From NCBI RefSeq assembly GCF_021389935.1, contig NZ_CP089979.1, forward strand, positions 5,437,001 through 5,501,000: a stretch of 64,000 bases of DNA, read 5' to 3'. Positions 12,347-22,232 of the stretch are shown here, one piece after another. Origin of the DNA: Fulvivirga ligni. Lineage in GTDB: Bacteria > Bacteroidota > Bacteroidia > Cytophagales > Cyclobacteriaceae. Every line of letters starts with the position of its first letter. The stretch's first letter is position 1. The notes under the pieces were generated by a model, which was not told where the DNA came from, ran no database searches, and saw only the letters and a list, made by a program, of their open reading frames with translations. The position numbers and the translations under genes are program-made.

Positions 12347-12501
12347 TCACTGGATTTTAACTGTTCACTTTTCATAAACACCACTTATCCAGATTTTATT
12401 TTTTCTTGGTATTTTGAAATTTACCTTTCCACCCATATCTAAATAAGGAAAGCCTACATGCTTTCTAAAACGAAACATTTATCTAACCCTACTCCTATTT
12501 T

Positions 12502-13536
12502 ATGAAGATTTTAAAAATCCTCGGCATCTTTCTTGGCGTTCTGGTAATACTAGGCGTTATATTATTTAACACGAAAATTGGTCAGCACTTTTATAATGCT
12601 TACAAGTTCAGTTCAAGCTTATCTGGCACCGTGCTAGATGAAGAAATCACAAAAGATGACAATCAAAAAGCGGCCGATCTGAAAACTGGTGCCATTTATT
12701 CGCAAAAGCATTTCGAACTAAAAGATATGCCTGCCTTTTGGGATAACTTTTCAGAAAACGGCGAATTCAAAGAAAAATATAAATATTTAGAGCAGGTAGA
12801 CTTCTCCATTATCACCTATAAAAGTGATTCTCAACTAATACATGGCATAGTAGCCGCACCTAAAAAAGAAGGTAAATACCCGGTAGTTCTTTTTAATAAA
12901 GGTGGCAACAAAGAAGTGGGCAAAATCGCAGCTGGCAAGACCTTGTACACCATGCTCTCCCTAGTCTCTAAGTTAGCCTCTGAAGGTTATGTAATTATAG
13001 GCAGCTGCTATAGAGAAAATGATGAATTTGGCGGCCGAGACATCAATGATGTGCTTGCTCTTACCGAGACCGCCAAGGAAATGGACAATGTAGATGCCAG
13101 CCGTATAGGTATGTTAGGTTGGTCTAGAGGTGGCATGATGACTTATCTGGCACTTAAAAATTCTGATGCTATAAAAACCGCTGTGGTAGGCAATGGCCCC
13201 ACTAACCTGCTTACTCTAGCTAAAGAACGTCCTGAAATGGAGAAGAATGTTTACTCTCAACTAATTCCGAATTATGACACCCAAAAAGAGGAGCAGCTCA
13301 CTAAAAGATCAGCAATTTTCTGGCCTGAGCAGTTGAGTAAAAACAGTAGCTTACTCATTCTTAGTGGTAGTCAGGATGAAAATGTTAATCCTCAGCAGGC
13401 CAAGGATATAGCTGAGAAGCTCACCGCCCTGGATTACAATTTTAAACACCTGGAATTTGATACCGATCATGGCTTCAAAGGCAAACAAGATGAGCTTTAC
13501 CAAACCCTTACTGATTGGTTTGGAGAGAAACTTTAA
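12502..13536 (+). CDS. Membrane-anchored alpha/beta hydrolase (S9/dienelactone hydrolase-like)
   Basis: An N-terminal hydrophobic anchor (KILKILGIFLGVLVILGVIL) is followed by an alpha/beta-hydrolase fold of about 230 residues. Triad: nucleophile Ser in GWSRGG, Asp in SGSQDENVNP, His in FDTDHGFKG. It resembles prolyl-oligopeptidase-like hydrolases without the propeller; substrate unknown (peptide or ester). It stands alone, with a terminator hairpin 30 bases downstream. Confidence 0.8.
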   Translation: MKILKILGIFLGVLVILGVILFNTKIGQHFYNAYKFSSSLSGTVLDEEITKDDNQKAADLKTGAIYSQKHFELKDMPAFWDNFSENGEFKEKYKYLEQVDFSIITYKSDSQLIHGIVAAPKKEGKYPVVLFNKGGNKEVGKIAAGKTLYTMLSLVSKLASEGYVIIGSCYRENDEFGGRDINDVLALTETAKEMDNVDASRIGMLGWSRGGMMTYLALKNSDAIKTAVVGNGPTNLLTLAKERPEMEKNVYSQLIPNYDTQKEEQLTKRSAIFWPEQLSKNSSLLILSGSQDENVNPQQAKDIAEKLTALDYNFKHLEFDTDHGFKGKQDELYQTLTDWFGEKL

Positions 13537-13565
13537 AACATTGTAATAGTTGGCTTTTACAATAA

Positions 13566-13606
13566 TGAGGCTGTTTCGAAGGTAACTTTGAGACAGCCTT
13601 ATTTTC
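13566..13606 (+). terminator. Intrinsic terminator-like hairpin
   Basis: AGGCTGTTTC and GAGACAGCCT form a 10-bp stem with one G-T pair, followed by TTATTTTCGTTTT. Placed just after the hydrolase stop. Confidence 0.65.
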
Positions 13607-13695
13607 GTTTTCAAAAAGATTATTCAATCATTAAATTCAAAAAATAATTAGATAAATAATATATTTACTATTATAATTTAACCAACCTAAATCTT

Positions 13696-14202
13696 ATGAA
13701 AACATTTTTTAGCTTATTACTAATCCTATTTTGTCATTTTTCATGGGCTCAAGATGATGTGAAAATTGAATTTACAGAGAATAAGGAAGTACTTCTGAAC
13801 GAGACCGCAGTCGATAAAACAACTACACTTAAAGAAATCACTGAGATACTGGGCGAAGCTACTCTGATCAAAGATTTCCCAACCGGAAAAGCATTTTACC
13901 AATACCCTGAAACTGGTTTAGCCTTGCAATTTGTTGATAATCAACTGCTATTTATTGGTGCCAATTATAACTGGGATGGAGATGAAAATTTCCCTGAAAC
14001 CACTTATGAAGGAACCCTGAGCATAGATGGTATAACATTTAAAGCTGATTCAAAGGAAGAGGTTCTTACAGATATTGAAGCCGTGGAAATAAAATGTGTC
14101 ATTCCAGGTATGTGCGTTACTGATCCGAAAAAAGAGAAAACGAATATCATTATCGGCTTCAAGGACGGTAAAGTCACACAAGTAGGTTTCGAGTTTCATT
14201 AA
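13696..14202 (+). CDS. Secreted hypothetical protein, 168 residues
   Basis: Signal peptide MKTFFSLLLILFCHFSWAQ. The mature part begins KIEFTENKEVLLNETAVDKT and has LKEITEILGEATLI, a motif typical of small proteins that compare two states of a polymer-binding or lipid-binding fold. It looks like an all-beta domain with a helix. Two cysteines (IKCVIPGMCVTD) may form a disulfide in the periplasm. No function assigned. Confidence 0.7.
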   Translation: MKTFFSLLLILFCHFSWAQDDVKIEFTENKEVLLNETAVDKTTTLKEITEILGEATLIKDFPTGKAFYQYPETGLALQFVDNQLLFIGANYNWDGDENFPETTYEGTLSIDGITFKADSKEEVLTDIEAVEIKCVIPGMCVTDPKKEKTNIIIGFKDGKVTQVGFEFH

Positions 14203-14279
14203 GACTATGACCATCAGGTGTTTCCAAAATGCCTGATGACGTATATACTTACAGGACAAAGGGTAATCAAAAGATTATT

Positions 14280-14699
14280 ATGGGTAAGAAAAGCAGACAT
14301 AAGCAAACAGAAGCCGAGCCTTTCATCATTGAAAGAATCATTTGGGCTATCTTAAATCCGATAATAAAGCCCTTTGCTTATATCTACAAGGTATTCAATC
14401 CAGAAGTTATTGTTACAGAAATACCACTTACTGCCGATGCTCCATGTTATTGTGGCTCCAATATTATATACCATGATTGCCACCGTCCAAAGCACAAGGA
14501 GAAAGATAAAATAGTATTGAAAATCACTAAACGATACATTAAATCTGGGAAAGTGAAGGTAAAATACAAGGTAAAGGCCAATGAAGCCTTGATTTTATCA
14601 AGAATGAAACCCGGAGTTATTAACGCTCTTAATAAAGATAAGAACTATGTTGACACCTCTCCATATACGAATCCTAATGCTATTTCAGGCGACCTTTAA
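14280..14699 (+). CDS. SEC-C motif protein
   Basis: 139 residues from the ATG at 14280 (MGKKSRHKQTEAEP). An upstream in-frame ATG at 14229 would add 17 poorly conserved residues. The SEC-C zinc-binding motif is present as APCYCGSNIIYHDCHRP (Cys-X-Cys-X8-Cys-His), as at the C-terminus of SecA. The rest is basic (KKYIKSGKVKVKYKV-like strands). Possible nucleic-acid or ribosome contact is inference. Confidence 0.75.
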   Translation: MGKKSRHKQTEAEPFIIERIIWAILNPIIKPFAYIYKVFNPEVIVTEIPLTADAPCYCGSNIIYHDCHRPKHKEKDKIVLKITKRYIKSGKVKVKYKVKANEALILSRMKPGVINALNKDKNYVDTSPYTNPNAISGDL

Positions 14700-14755
14700 G
14701 AAATCAATTTACTAAATTTACATTCACTAATTACCTAAACTCAAACCTCCGAAAG

Positions 14756-16396
14756 GTGATATCCTTAGTCCTATATTTATTATTCTCCCTCACACAAAGT
14801 GCTGGTACACAGCCGTATGATTCTGCATATTCTGACAATCTGACTATTCACCCGCAAGACAGTATAGCCAAATACAAACAACTGTGCGTGGATGCTTACC
14901 TGGCTGGAAATATGGATGATTATAAACAACATTCAGCAAAGGTACTTGCTATAGCACAGGCCAATAATCTGCCGGAGATCGAAGTGAGAGCACTGGTAAA
15001 TGTTGCCATTTATTACCAGCAAACTGATCAGTATGAGCAGGCACTAAAATATTACCTAGATGCTGCTGACCTGGTAGGGTCAATGACAGAAAACAGCACT
15101 ACGCTGGTTTATTTGGTTAAAACCAACTTGGCCAACCTGTACATTTCTATGGGAAAGTACGATGAGGCCATAAGCACTGCTAAAGATATTATAGCGTACG
15201 CCAAAACACAGTCGAACCCTGAACAATATGTCTTGGTGGCCAATAATGCATTGGGGACAGCGCTTATTAATAAGAAGGAGTATGCTGAGGGATTAGCATA
15301 TATGTTAAAAGTGAAGAAGCTTGCCACCCAGATGGATCGAAAGGATGCTATAATTATTGCCAATAGCAATATTGGAGAATGCTACCTAAAGCTTAAAGAG
15401 TATAAAAAGGCCATTGATATCTGTAACGAAACCTTAGCTCAAATCACGGTTGAGGACTCCAAGGAAATCAAAAGCTTGTGCAATTTATTAATTGGGCAGT
15501 CATTTTTGGGCCTTGATGAACCAGCTAAAGCATTAGCCAATCTCATAAAAGCAAAAGATATATCTGAAACCGCTGGTTTTCTAAAAATCAATATGGAAGC
15601 TCACCAGTATTTAGCCCAGACTTATGAAAAGCTAAACAATTATGAAAATTCACTTCAGGAGCATAAGGAATATTCTCAGGCAAGAGAAAAGTATTTAAAA
15701 TCCCTATCTGAAGCAGAAAGATTGGAGCTGGAAAAAGAATCAGAAGATAAGTCATCTATCATATCAGAGCAGGAGAAATCCATTGACTTTCTAAGTCAGG
15801 AAAAGCAAATCTATTTGTGGATAGGAATTGCTGTGCTTTTGGCCCTGGCCATATCCACGTTCCTTTACACCAAAAGGAGAAAGCAGCTCACACTGGAAAC
15901 TGAACAGCTAAGAGACGATAAAGAATTGCTGGAAAATGAGAATGGTGCCCTGAAATACAAACTTGAAGAACTGGCCAAAACCGTCCAGGAAAAAGAAACC
16001 GCTAAAAGCTCAGTCACCAGCAAGCCCTCTTCCTTATCAAAGCAGGAGCAAAAGCAGCACATGCAAAACATACTGGACTACATGGAGACTGAAAAACCTT
16101 ATTTAGACCCTGACATCAAACAGTCGGACATAGCACAAGGTCTGGGCATGAGTGTACACCTCTTTTCTGAAATACTGAATGCCTGCTTTGAAAAGAACTT
16201 CAACAATTTCATCAACCTTTACAGGGTAGACAAGGCTAAAAGCCTGATGCAAGACCCTAAATTTGAGCATTATAAAATACTAGCCATTGGCTACGAAGCA
16301 GGCTTTCCCAGCAAGACCTCTTTTAATCGTGTCTTCAAAAATTTAGTAGGCATGACGCCATCTGAGTACCAGGGAAAGGTATTTTCTGGGGCTTAA
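14756..16396 (+). CDS. TPR sensor with membrane anchor and AraC-type DNA-binding domain
   Basis: 546 residues from a GTG start. Signal-like N-terminus, about seven tetratricopeptide repeats (about 50-310, for example ALKYYLDAADLVGSM and EYKKAIDICNETLAQ), a coiled coil, one membrane helix (IYLWIGIAVLLALAISTFLY, about 350), a second coiled coil and a C-terminal AraC/HTH_18 domain (YMETEKPYLDPDIKQSDIAQ onward, ending GMTPSEYQGK). This layout is typical of Bacteroidota membrane-bound regulators that sense with periplasmic TPRs and bind DNA in the cytoplasm. Target genes unknown. Confidence 0.85.
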   Translation: MISLVLYLLFSLTQSAGTQPYDSAYSDNLTIHPQDSIAKYKQLCVDAYLAGNMDDYKQHSAKVLAIAQANNLPEIEVRALVNVAIYYQQTDQYEQALKYYLDAADLVGSMTENSTTLVYLVKTNLANLYISMGKYDEAISTAKDIIAYAKTQSNPEQYVLVANNALGTALINKKEYAEGLAYMLKVKKLATQMDRKDAIIIANSNIGECYLKLKEYKKAIDICNETLAQITVEDSKEIKSLCNLLIGQSFLGLDEPAKALANLIKAKDISETAGFLKINMEAHQYLAQTYEKLNNYENSLQEHKEYSQAREKYLKSLSEAERLELEKESEDKSSIISEQEKSIDFLSQEKQIYLWIGIAVLLALAISTFLYTKRRKQLTLETEQLRDDKELLENENGALKYKLEELAKTVQEKETAKSSVTSKPSSLSKQEQKQHMQNILDYMETEKPYLDPDIKQSDIAQGLGMSVHLFSEILNACFEKNFNNFINLYRVDKAKSLMQDPKFEHYKILAIGYEAGFPSKTSFNRVFKNLVGMTPSEYQGKVFSGA

Positions 16397-16442
16397 AAGA
16401 TAATCTTAGCTTGTATTTTTCTAATTATTATTATTTTGGAAC

Positions 16443-17726
16443 ATGAACCCTAATGATTCTGATCTAAAGCCAGAATGGTTAAAAGAACTACAGCTTAAAA
16501 GTTGGGAGCCTGAGATATTGCTTTCTGGTATTGTGCTCTATGGAATGTTTCAGGTGCCCGAGGTGCTTGACCGGTTTTTGCTTTTCTTCTCAGCTGAGGT
16601 ATATAATGATATCAATGCCATGGATACGCTGGTGGCATTGCTGAAAATCGGAGTTTACTGGCTTATTGCTGGATTAATCCTGCACCTGATTTGTAGAGGA
16701 TTTTGGGTGGGCCTGGTCGGCCTCAGCTATTCATTTCCCGATGGGATTAACCTGGAAAAACTAAAATTTCAGCCAAAATACCTTAAAAAAGTAAAAGAAG
16801 TGCCTCCCTTTGAGCAGATTATACTCAGGGTAGAGCGGGTCTGTAGTTTTATCTATAGCGTATCATTTCTCTTGTTTATGAGTCTCGTGGGCACATATCT
16901 TTATGCTACAGTGGTAGTGGTCATTCCTATGGCTGTCATTATAGCATCATTAGATTCAGCTCATTTAACAGCAGGTAGTATCAACTTACTGAATAGATAT
17001 GGCAACTGGGCCATGATTCTTGGCTTTGTAGGTGTGGCCGATTTTATAACCATGGGCTATTTCCGTCGATTTAAGTTCATTGCAAAGATCTATTGGCCTT
17101 TTTATGTACTCTTCAACTTTCTTACTTTGGCCAATTATTATCGTCCTACTTATTTTGCCATAGTTACTAATCTGAAGAAACGCTGGCTATTCCTTTTTTT
17201 ACTATCCTTTGCGTTCATCAGTTTTGTAGGGATCGCATCTATTAGAGACACTACTCCAGATCAATATTTCTCACGTCTGAATATCTGGAACAGCATGGAT
17301 GGCAACCTGGCTTTAGAAGGTTTCTATCAGGATAGACCCACCAAACCCTCTGAAAGGATTCAAATTCCATCTGACATCATCAAAGACGACGTACTCAGAG
17401 TTTTCATTCCCTCCACTATAAACAAGGAAGATTCTCTGAAAAAATTCATCAATTATGATTCAATAAAGACCACTGATACATCATCAAAGAAGTTAGGTAA
17501 ATACTATCTAAAAAAGATGTCTGAATACTATAGATTAACCATAGCCGACTCTACTTTCACCACTAAGGGATATTTCCAAAATAACAAGGCTACACGACAG
17601 AAGGGATATGTTTGCTATTTGAACATTGGATACCTCAAAGAAGGATTGTATGAACTGAAGCTGGAAGGCCCTAAGGATATGTTTAAAGATCCTGTTGCAA
17701 CAGTTCCTTTTTACAAAGCAAATTGA
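16443..17726 (+). CDS. Multi-pass membrane protein, unknown function
   Basis: 427 residues, not recognised. Starts MNPNDSDLKPEWLKELQLKS, then about six membrane segments: PEILLSGIVLYGMF, LLKIGVYWLIAGLILHLIC, ERVCSFIYSVSFLLFMSLVG, VVVVIPMAVIIASL, YWPFYVLFNFLTLANY and WLFLFLLSFAFISFVGIASI. The C-terminal third (about 280-427) is polar and probably periplasmic, with LRVFIPSTINKED. It follows the TPR-AraC gene by 46 bases in the same direction, so it could be co-expressed. Confidence 0.65.
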   Translation: MNPNDSDLKPEWLKELQLKSWEPEILLSGIVLYGMFQVPEVLDRFLLFFSAEVYNDINAMDTLVALLKIGVYWLIAGLILHLICRGFWVGLVGLSYSFPDGINLEKLKFQPKYLKKVKEVPPFEQIILRVERVCSFIYSVSFLLFMSLVGTYLYATVVVVIPMAVIIASLDSAHLTAGSINLLNRYGNWAMILGFVGVADFITMGYFRRFKFIAKIYWPFYVLFNFLTLANYYRPTYFAIVTNLKKRWLFLFLLSFAFISFVGIASIRDTTPDQYFSRLNIWNSMDGNLALEGFYQDRPTKPSERIQIPSDIIKDDVLRVFIPSTINKEDSLKKFINYDSIKTTDTSSKKLGKYYLKKMSEYYRLTIADSTFTTKGYFQNNKATRQKGYVCYLNIGYLKEGLYELKLEGPKDMFKDPVATVPFYKAN

Positions 17727-17798
17727 TGAAGCAACTAAATTCAGCTCTTACTTTTGATCAATTTCAATAGTTATTTGATAAGGGAGTTCAGCCCAAAA

Positions 17799-18434
17799 TT
17801 AATTATCTAAAACATCAATTATTAAGGTCCTACTATCCACTCTGCTACTTTCAAAAATAGGTTTAAGTACTTTTACTACTTCTCCCGAAAAGCTGTTCTC
17901 AGGATAATCATCGTTAGATAATGGAGCTAAATCACCGGTGGGCACATTTTCACTTTCTATAAGGGTCACATACTTAGCATCAATCCCAGAAATCATGTAA
18001 ACCTTATTGGTGGTAGATACCAGGTCACCAGTAGAAAGTCCTTGAAGAATCATTTTTTGCTGCAGCGCATTTTCTGAAATAAATGGTCTCGTAGGTTGTA
18101 CTGTATCTTTAACAGAAAGATAAAAGCCAATAGGCACGGTTATAAACATGAGCACAGTGATGATACCAAGAGACCAAAAGCCCCAGGTGGGCACCTTCAA
18201 GTTAGCTTTCATCCCAGCTGCTGCGGCAGTTATTTCAGGACTCCAGTAGGCCTTTGGTATTTTGCTCTGAGTATCCATGCATACCAACTGAGTAACTTTT
18301 TTAGGTAAGTAGAAAAAAGCCACTCTCACATCTCGCCTTATCAGTTGCAGGATCACGGTTTTCGACGGACAACTTCCATTACTAAGGATAAACTCACGCT
18401 CCTCGGCGATATACTGTTCTACTGAAATAAACAT
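17799..18434 (-). CDS. Single-pass membrane protein, unknown function
   Basis: 211 residues. An N-terminal cytoplasmic part of about 95 residues contains LIRRDVRVAFFYLPKKVTQL, then one membrane segment (FWSLGIITVLMFITVPIGFYL, about 99-119), then an extracytoplasmic part that reads like a small beta domain (GLSTGDLVSTTNKVYMISGI). No family recognised. Confidence 0.6.
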   Translation of the reverse strand: MFISVEQYIAEEREFILSNGSCPSKTVILQLIRRDVRVAFFYLPKKVTQLVCMDTQSKIPKAYWSPEITAAAAGMKANLKVPTWGFWSLGIITVLMFITVPIGFYLSVKDTVQPTRPFISENALQQKMILQGLSTGDLVSTTNKVYMISGIDAKYVTLIESENVPTGDLAPLSNDDYPENSFSGEVVKVLKPIFESSRVDSRTLIIDVLDN

Positions 18435-18778
18435 ATGTTCAAATTATTTATGGAGTATAAATCACTCAAACATAGTGAGACCATCACCGGAAAAAGCCTC
18501 AAATTATAATGTGGTACTTATATGACAAGTATTAAAATGACTTCCCTAATTGATCTTTGTAAAAGAAGAATCTCAATTCTCTAAACAGAGGGTTCTGCGA
18601 AATCGATTGTCCAAATCTTAACCAAATGATTATTTAATCACATAGTTATTCACCGTTTATTTATTTAAATTCATCCTTGTCTACAGTAATCTTATATTTC
18701 TTTAAGATAGAACACAACCCACCTAGGGATTTATAGATCAGGGCTTTGATTGTAAAAAAGCAACTAAACCCTAATAAT
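18435..18778. other. Intergenic gap, no gene seen
   Basis: About 340 AT-rich bases between two divergent genes. It should hold both promoters, but I see no clear hairpin, repeat or RNA gene. Confidence 0.6.
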
Positions 18779-21700
18779 ATGTTATATTCACCATTCATCA
18801 AGTCTAGATATAGCTTTCTAGTTATATTGTTAACACTGGCTTGTATTATCGTATTTACTGACCATGCCTGGTCACAGCAGTTTCCAAATAATTTTGCTGG
18901 TCAGCAGTTAGCCACAGGACTAGACCCTGTGGGCATGGATGTAGCACCCGATGGCCGTATTTTTATCGCAGAAAAAAACGGCAAGATTCAGATTATCAAA
19001 AACGGCAGCATGCTATCGACGCCTTTTGCTTCTATACCTAACGTGGATATTGAAGGAGAAAGAGGATTAATGAAGGTACTGTTAGATCCTGACTTTGATA
19101 ACAATCAGTATTTATACATTTATTACACCCGTGACTTTGGCTCATACAGTAGAAACCGGATCAGCCGAATTACTGCTAATGGAGACCTCATGGAGCCTGG
19201 CAGTGAGTTACTGCTGCTTGAAATGGGCAATCTTGAATCTTCATTTTTTCACAATGGCGGTGGCTTAGCCATAAAAGATGGTCAACTCTACATTTCCACC
19301 GGAGAAAACACCATTGCCAACTACTCTCAAAGTTTAGAAAATCTAAAAGGTAAAATCCTAAGGATTAACACCGATGGCACCATCCCGACTGACAACCCTT
19401 TTTACAGCACTGCAAGCGGAAAAAACAGGGCCATTTGGGCTTTAGGTTTTCGTAATCCATTTAGGTTGAATTCACAGCCAGGTACAGGTGTGCTTATAGC
19501 TACCGATGTTGGAGCAGGCTCATGGGAAGAGATAAATGAGATAGAGAAAGGAAAAAATTACGGCTGGCCATTGATAGAAGGCAAGAGAAGCGGCGGACAA
19601 TCCGCTCCTGAGAACTACCAAGATCCTCTATATGCCTATGATCATAGTCAGGGCTGCTCTATAACGGCTGGCAGTTTTTACAATCCTATTACAGCAAAAT
19701 TTCCCACCTCCTATATTGGCAAATTTTTCTTTGGAGACTATTGCAACGACTGGATTAGAACCTTTGACCCAGCCACAGGAGCCGTAGCTAATTTCGCCAC
19801 TAATGTTAATCGCCCTTTAGATTTGGCCGTAAGCGATGAAGGTGATTTATACTTCATTTCACGCGGAGAAGGAGGCAATTCCTCGAGTACAGGTGGAACT
19901 GTATGGCGAGTAAACTATACCGGCAATGGCGCACCTGTAATAGCAATACAACCGCAGAGTCAAACCATTTCTAATGGACAGAGTGTCACTTTTGAAGTGC
20001 AGGCGTCAGGTAATCCCACGCCATCTTTTCAATGGAGGCGGAACGGGGTAAACATTCCAGGAGCTACCGCATACAACTACACCTTAACAGAACCTACCCT
20101 GTCTGATAATGGCGCTAATTTTAGTGTGGTAGTAAGTAATTTAGCAGGATCTGTGACCAGTAATTCAGCTACATTAACTGTATTAGATAACGATTTGCCG
20201 GTGGCCACTATTAACACACCAACCATGGGCACAACCTATAATGCCGGTGACGTCATCACCTACAGCGGCAGTGCCACCGATACGGAAGACGGAAACCTCC
20301 CGGCAAGCGCCTTCACCTGGAGAATCGATCTGTTCCATTTTGATGACCCTCAGCATAGTCACCCAGCCATGGACCCTACCTCGGGCTTTACATCGGGAAC
20401 TTTCACTGTCCCTACAGAAATGGAGACATCTCCCAATGTACTTTTCAGAATATTCCTGACCGTGGTTGATTCAGATGGCGCCTCGCATACGGTATCGAGA
20501 GACATTACTCCTATACTATCCGAGATTACTCTCACCACCAACCCTGCCGGACTCAATCTGAAGCTTGATGGTAAAGTGGTGACCACACCCTATACCTTTA
20601 CCGGAGCCAGTGGTGTGAGCCGTGAAATTGAAGCAGTGACACCACAATCGCTTAATGGTCAGTCATATATATTCTCTTCATGGTCAGATAACGGAGCTCG
20701 TACACACACTATTGCTACACCTGCAACGGCTACTACCTTTACTGCGAATTTCACCGAAGGCTCCAGCGGCATAGTAGATGGTGGCATCTATGAAATGCAG
20801 CCACAACATAACACAAATCTCAGGCTCACTGTAAGAAATGGCTCTACGGCCAATAGTGCTCTGGTGGATGGTGTCGCTTCTAATGGCAGCACCAGTCAAC
20901 AATGGAAGTTTATTGCGGCAGGCAACGGCTTGTATGAAGTAGAACCGCAACATTCCCTGGGTAAGCGATTAGACCTTGCCGGATCAAGCACGGCCAACAA
21001 TGCTGAAATTCACAGCTATCAGCGTAATGGCAACAACAATCAACTGTGGACGGTAATAGATTTAGGTAATGAAATCTACCAATTTGAACCGCTCCCCGCA
21101 CTAGGCAAAAGGTTGGACATTGAAAATGTTAATGGTGTGCCCCGGGCGTTAAGCAGAACCGAAGATGGCGGACAAAGCCAGAGATGGAAATTACTGCCTG
21201 TATCGATTCCCACTTGTGACATTATACCCTATTCACAAGTTAATGGAGCTGCATGGACTGGCGCGAGCAGCGTAACGCTCGAAGTAGGTGATGCGGTAAA
21301 GTTTGGCCCACAATCAGCGGAATTTGGAGTAAATGGTAATAATTGGTCATGGACAGGACCTAATAATTACACTGCCAACGGTCGGGAAACTCTCATTTCG
21401 AATGTTCAGGGCAACAATGCAGGAACATACACTGTCACGAATGTAGATGCTAACGGCTGTACAGCCACCTATGACTTCATAGTAATAGTAAACCTGCCGG
21501 TGAATATCAGTATTGAGGCTGTGGAAGCCGAGCAGACCGGAAATGTGGCTACTAATCTACTGGATGGCAATACGGATGACGCCTCCAGATGGAGCGCAAA
21601 CGGCATTCCTAAGTGGGTAATTTTCGATTTAGGAGTAACCGCATCAATTACCGGCGTAAAAATATGGACCTACCAGGACCGTGCTTACCAGTATACTGTG

Positions 21701-22180
21701 GAGGTATCTGATTCTCCTGCCAGCGGATTTTCTGTAGTTTCAGATCAGACTGGTAACACCAATAATGCACAGCCACTTACCACTAACTTTTCTGCAATAG
21801 GAAGGTACGTTAGACTAACAGTTACAGGAGCATCCGGATATTCTGGATCATGGGTGAGTCTTACGGAAGTAGAGATTGAAACCGCAAACTCGGCTAACAT
21901 TCAGCATAACCATGCACGACTCTTAAGTGATGATGATTTGGAGCACAATTTAACTGTTTATCCTAACCCGGTAGATGAAGCCATAAACATCAGCATAAAG
22001 GGCATTGAAAAGGCAAATGTACTCATTTATAACAATGAAGGTCAGCTGCTTATGAGTGAAGAGTATTCAGGTGGCACTTTAAATATTAGCACTAAAGAAA
22101 CGCTTTCTAAAGGACTCTACTTATTGAAAATCATTTCTGATGATGGCACAACACAGAGCAGAAAGTTAATCATAGAATAA
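18779..22180 (+). CDS. T9SS-secreted PQQ-type sugar dehydrogenase with Ig, ricin-B and F5/8C domains
   Basis: 1,133 residues from ATG 18779; a TTG at 18746 is the only upstream alternative. Order: signal peptide ending at AWSQ; glucose/sorbosone dehydrogenase-type beta propeller (about 35-385; LATGLDPVGMDVAPDGRIFI, FFHNGGGLAI, WALGFRNPFRL, GKNYGWPLIEG); Ig-like domain (about 390-470); a Big/Ig-type domain; ricin-B-like lectin with QxW repeats (about 660-815); PKD/Ig-like; F5/8 type C discoidin domain (about 955-1055); and the T9SS sorting domain at the end (LTVYPNPVDEAINISIKG). It should oxidise sugars with PQQ at the surface while binding polysaccharide; cofactor use is family inference. Confidence 0.88.
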   Translation: MLYSPFIKSRYSFLVILLTLACIIVFTDHAWSQQFPNNFAGQQLATGLDPVGMDVAPDGRIFIAEKNGKIQIIKNGSMLSTPFASIPNVDIEGERGLMKVLLDPDFDNNQYLYIYYTRDFGSYSRNRISRITANGDLMEPGSELLLLEMGNLESSFFHNGGGLAIKDGQLYISTGENTIANYSQSLENLKGKILRINTDGTIPTDNPFYSTASGKNRAIWALGFRNPFRLNSQPGTGVLIATDVGAGSWEEINEIEKGKNYGWPLIEGKRSGGQSAPENYQDPLYAYDHSQGCSITAGSFYNPITAKFPTSYIGKFFFGDYCNDWIRTFDPATGAVANFATNVNRPLDLAVSDEGDLYFISRGEGGNSSSTGGTVWRVNYTGNGAPVIAIQPQSQTISNGQSVTFEVQASGNPTPSFQWRRNGVNIPGATAYNYTLTEPTLSDNGANFSVVVSNLAGSVTSNSATLTVLDNDLPVATINTPTMGTTYNAGDVITYSGSATDTEDGNLPASAFTWRIDLFHFDDPQHSHPAMDPTSGFTSGTFTVPTEMETSPNVLFRIFLTVVDSDGASHTVSRDITPILSEITLTTNPAGLNLKLDGKVVTTPYTFTGASGVSREIEAVTPQSLNGQSYIFSSWSDNGARTHTIATPATATTFTANFTEGSSGIVDGGIYEMQPQHNTNLRLTVRNGSTANSALVDGVASNGSTSQQWKFIAAGNGLYEVEPQHSLGKRLDLAGSSTANNAEIHSYQRNGNNNQLWTVIDLGNEIYQFEPLPALGKRLDIENVNGVPRALSRTEDGGQSQRWKLLPVSIPTCDIIPYSQVNGAAWTGASSVTLEVGDAVKFGPQSAEFGVNGNNWSWTGPNNYTANGRETLISNVQGNNAGTYTVTNVDANGCTATYDFIVIVNLPVNISIEAVEAEQTGNVATNLLDGNTDDASRWSANGIPKWVIFDLGVTASITGVKIWTYQDRAYQYTVEVSDSPASGFSVVSDQTGNTNNAQPLTTNFSAIGRYVRLTVTGASGYSGSWVSLTEVEIETANSANIQHNHARLLSDDDLEHNLTVYPNPVDEAINISIKGIEKANVLIYNNEGQLLMSEEYSGGTLNISTKETLSKGLYLLKIISDDGTTQSRKLIIE

Positions 22181-22192
22181 CCAGATAATCAT

Positions 22193-22225
22193 ATCCATCC
22201 GATGGCTTTGAGTCATCGGATGGAT
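22193..22225. terminator. Bidirectional terminator between convergent genes
   Basis: ATCCATCCGATG and CATCGGATGGAT are perfect 12-base arms with a 9-base loop, followed by TAATATTTT. Placed between the sugar dehydrogenase and the convergent EEP gene. Confidence 0.8.
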
Positions 22226-22232
22226 TAATATT

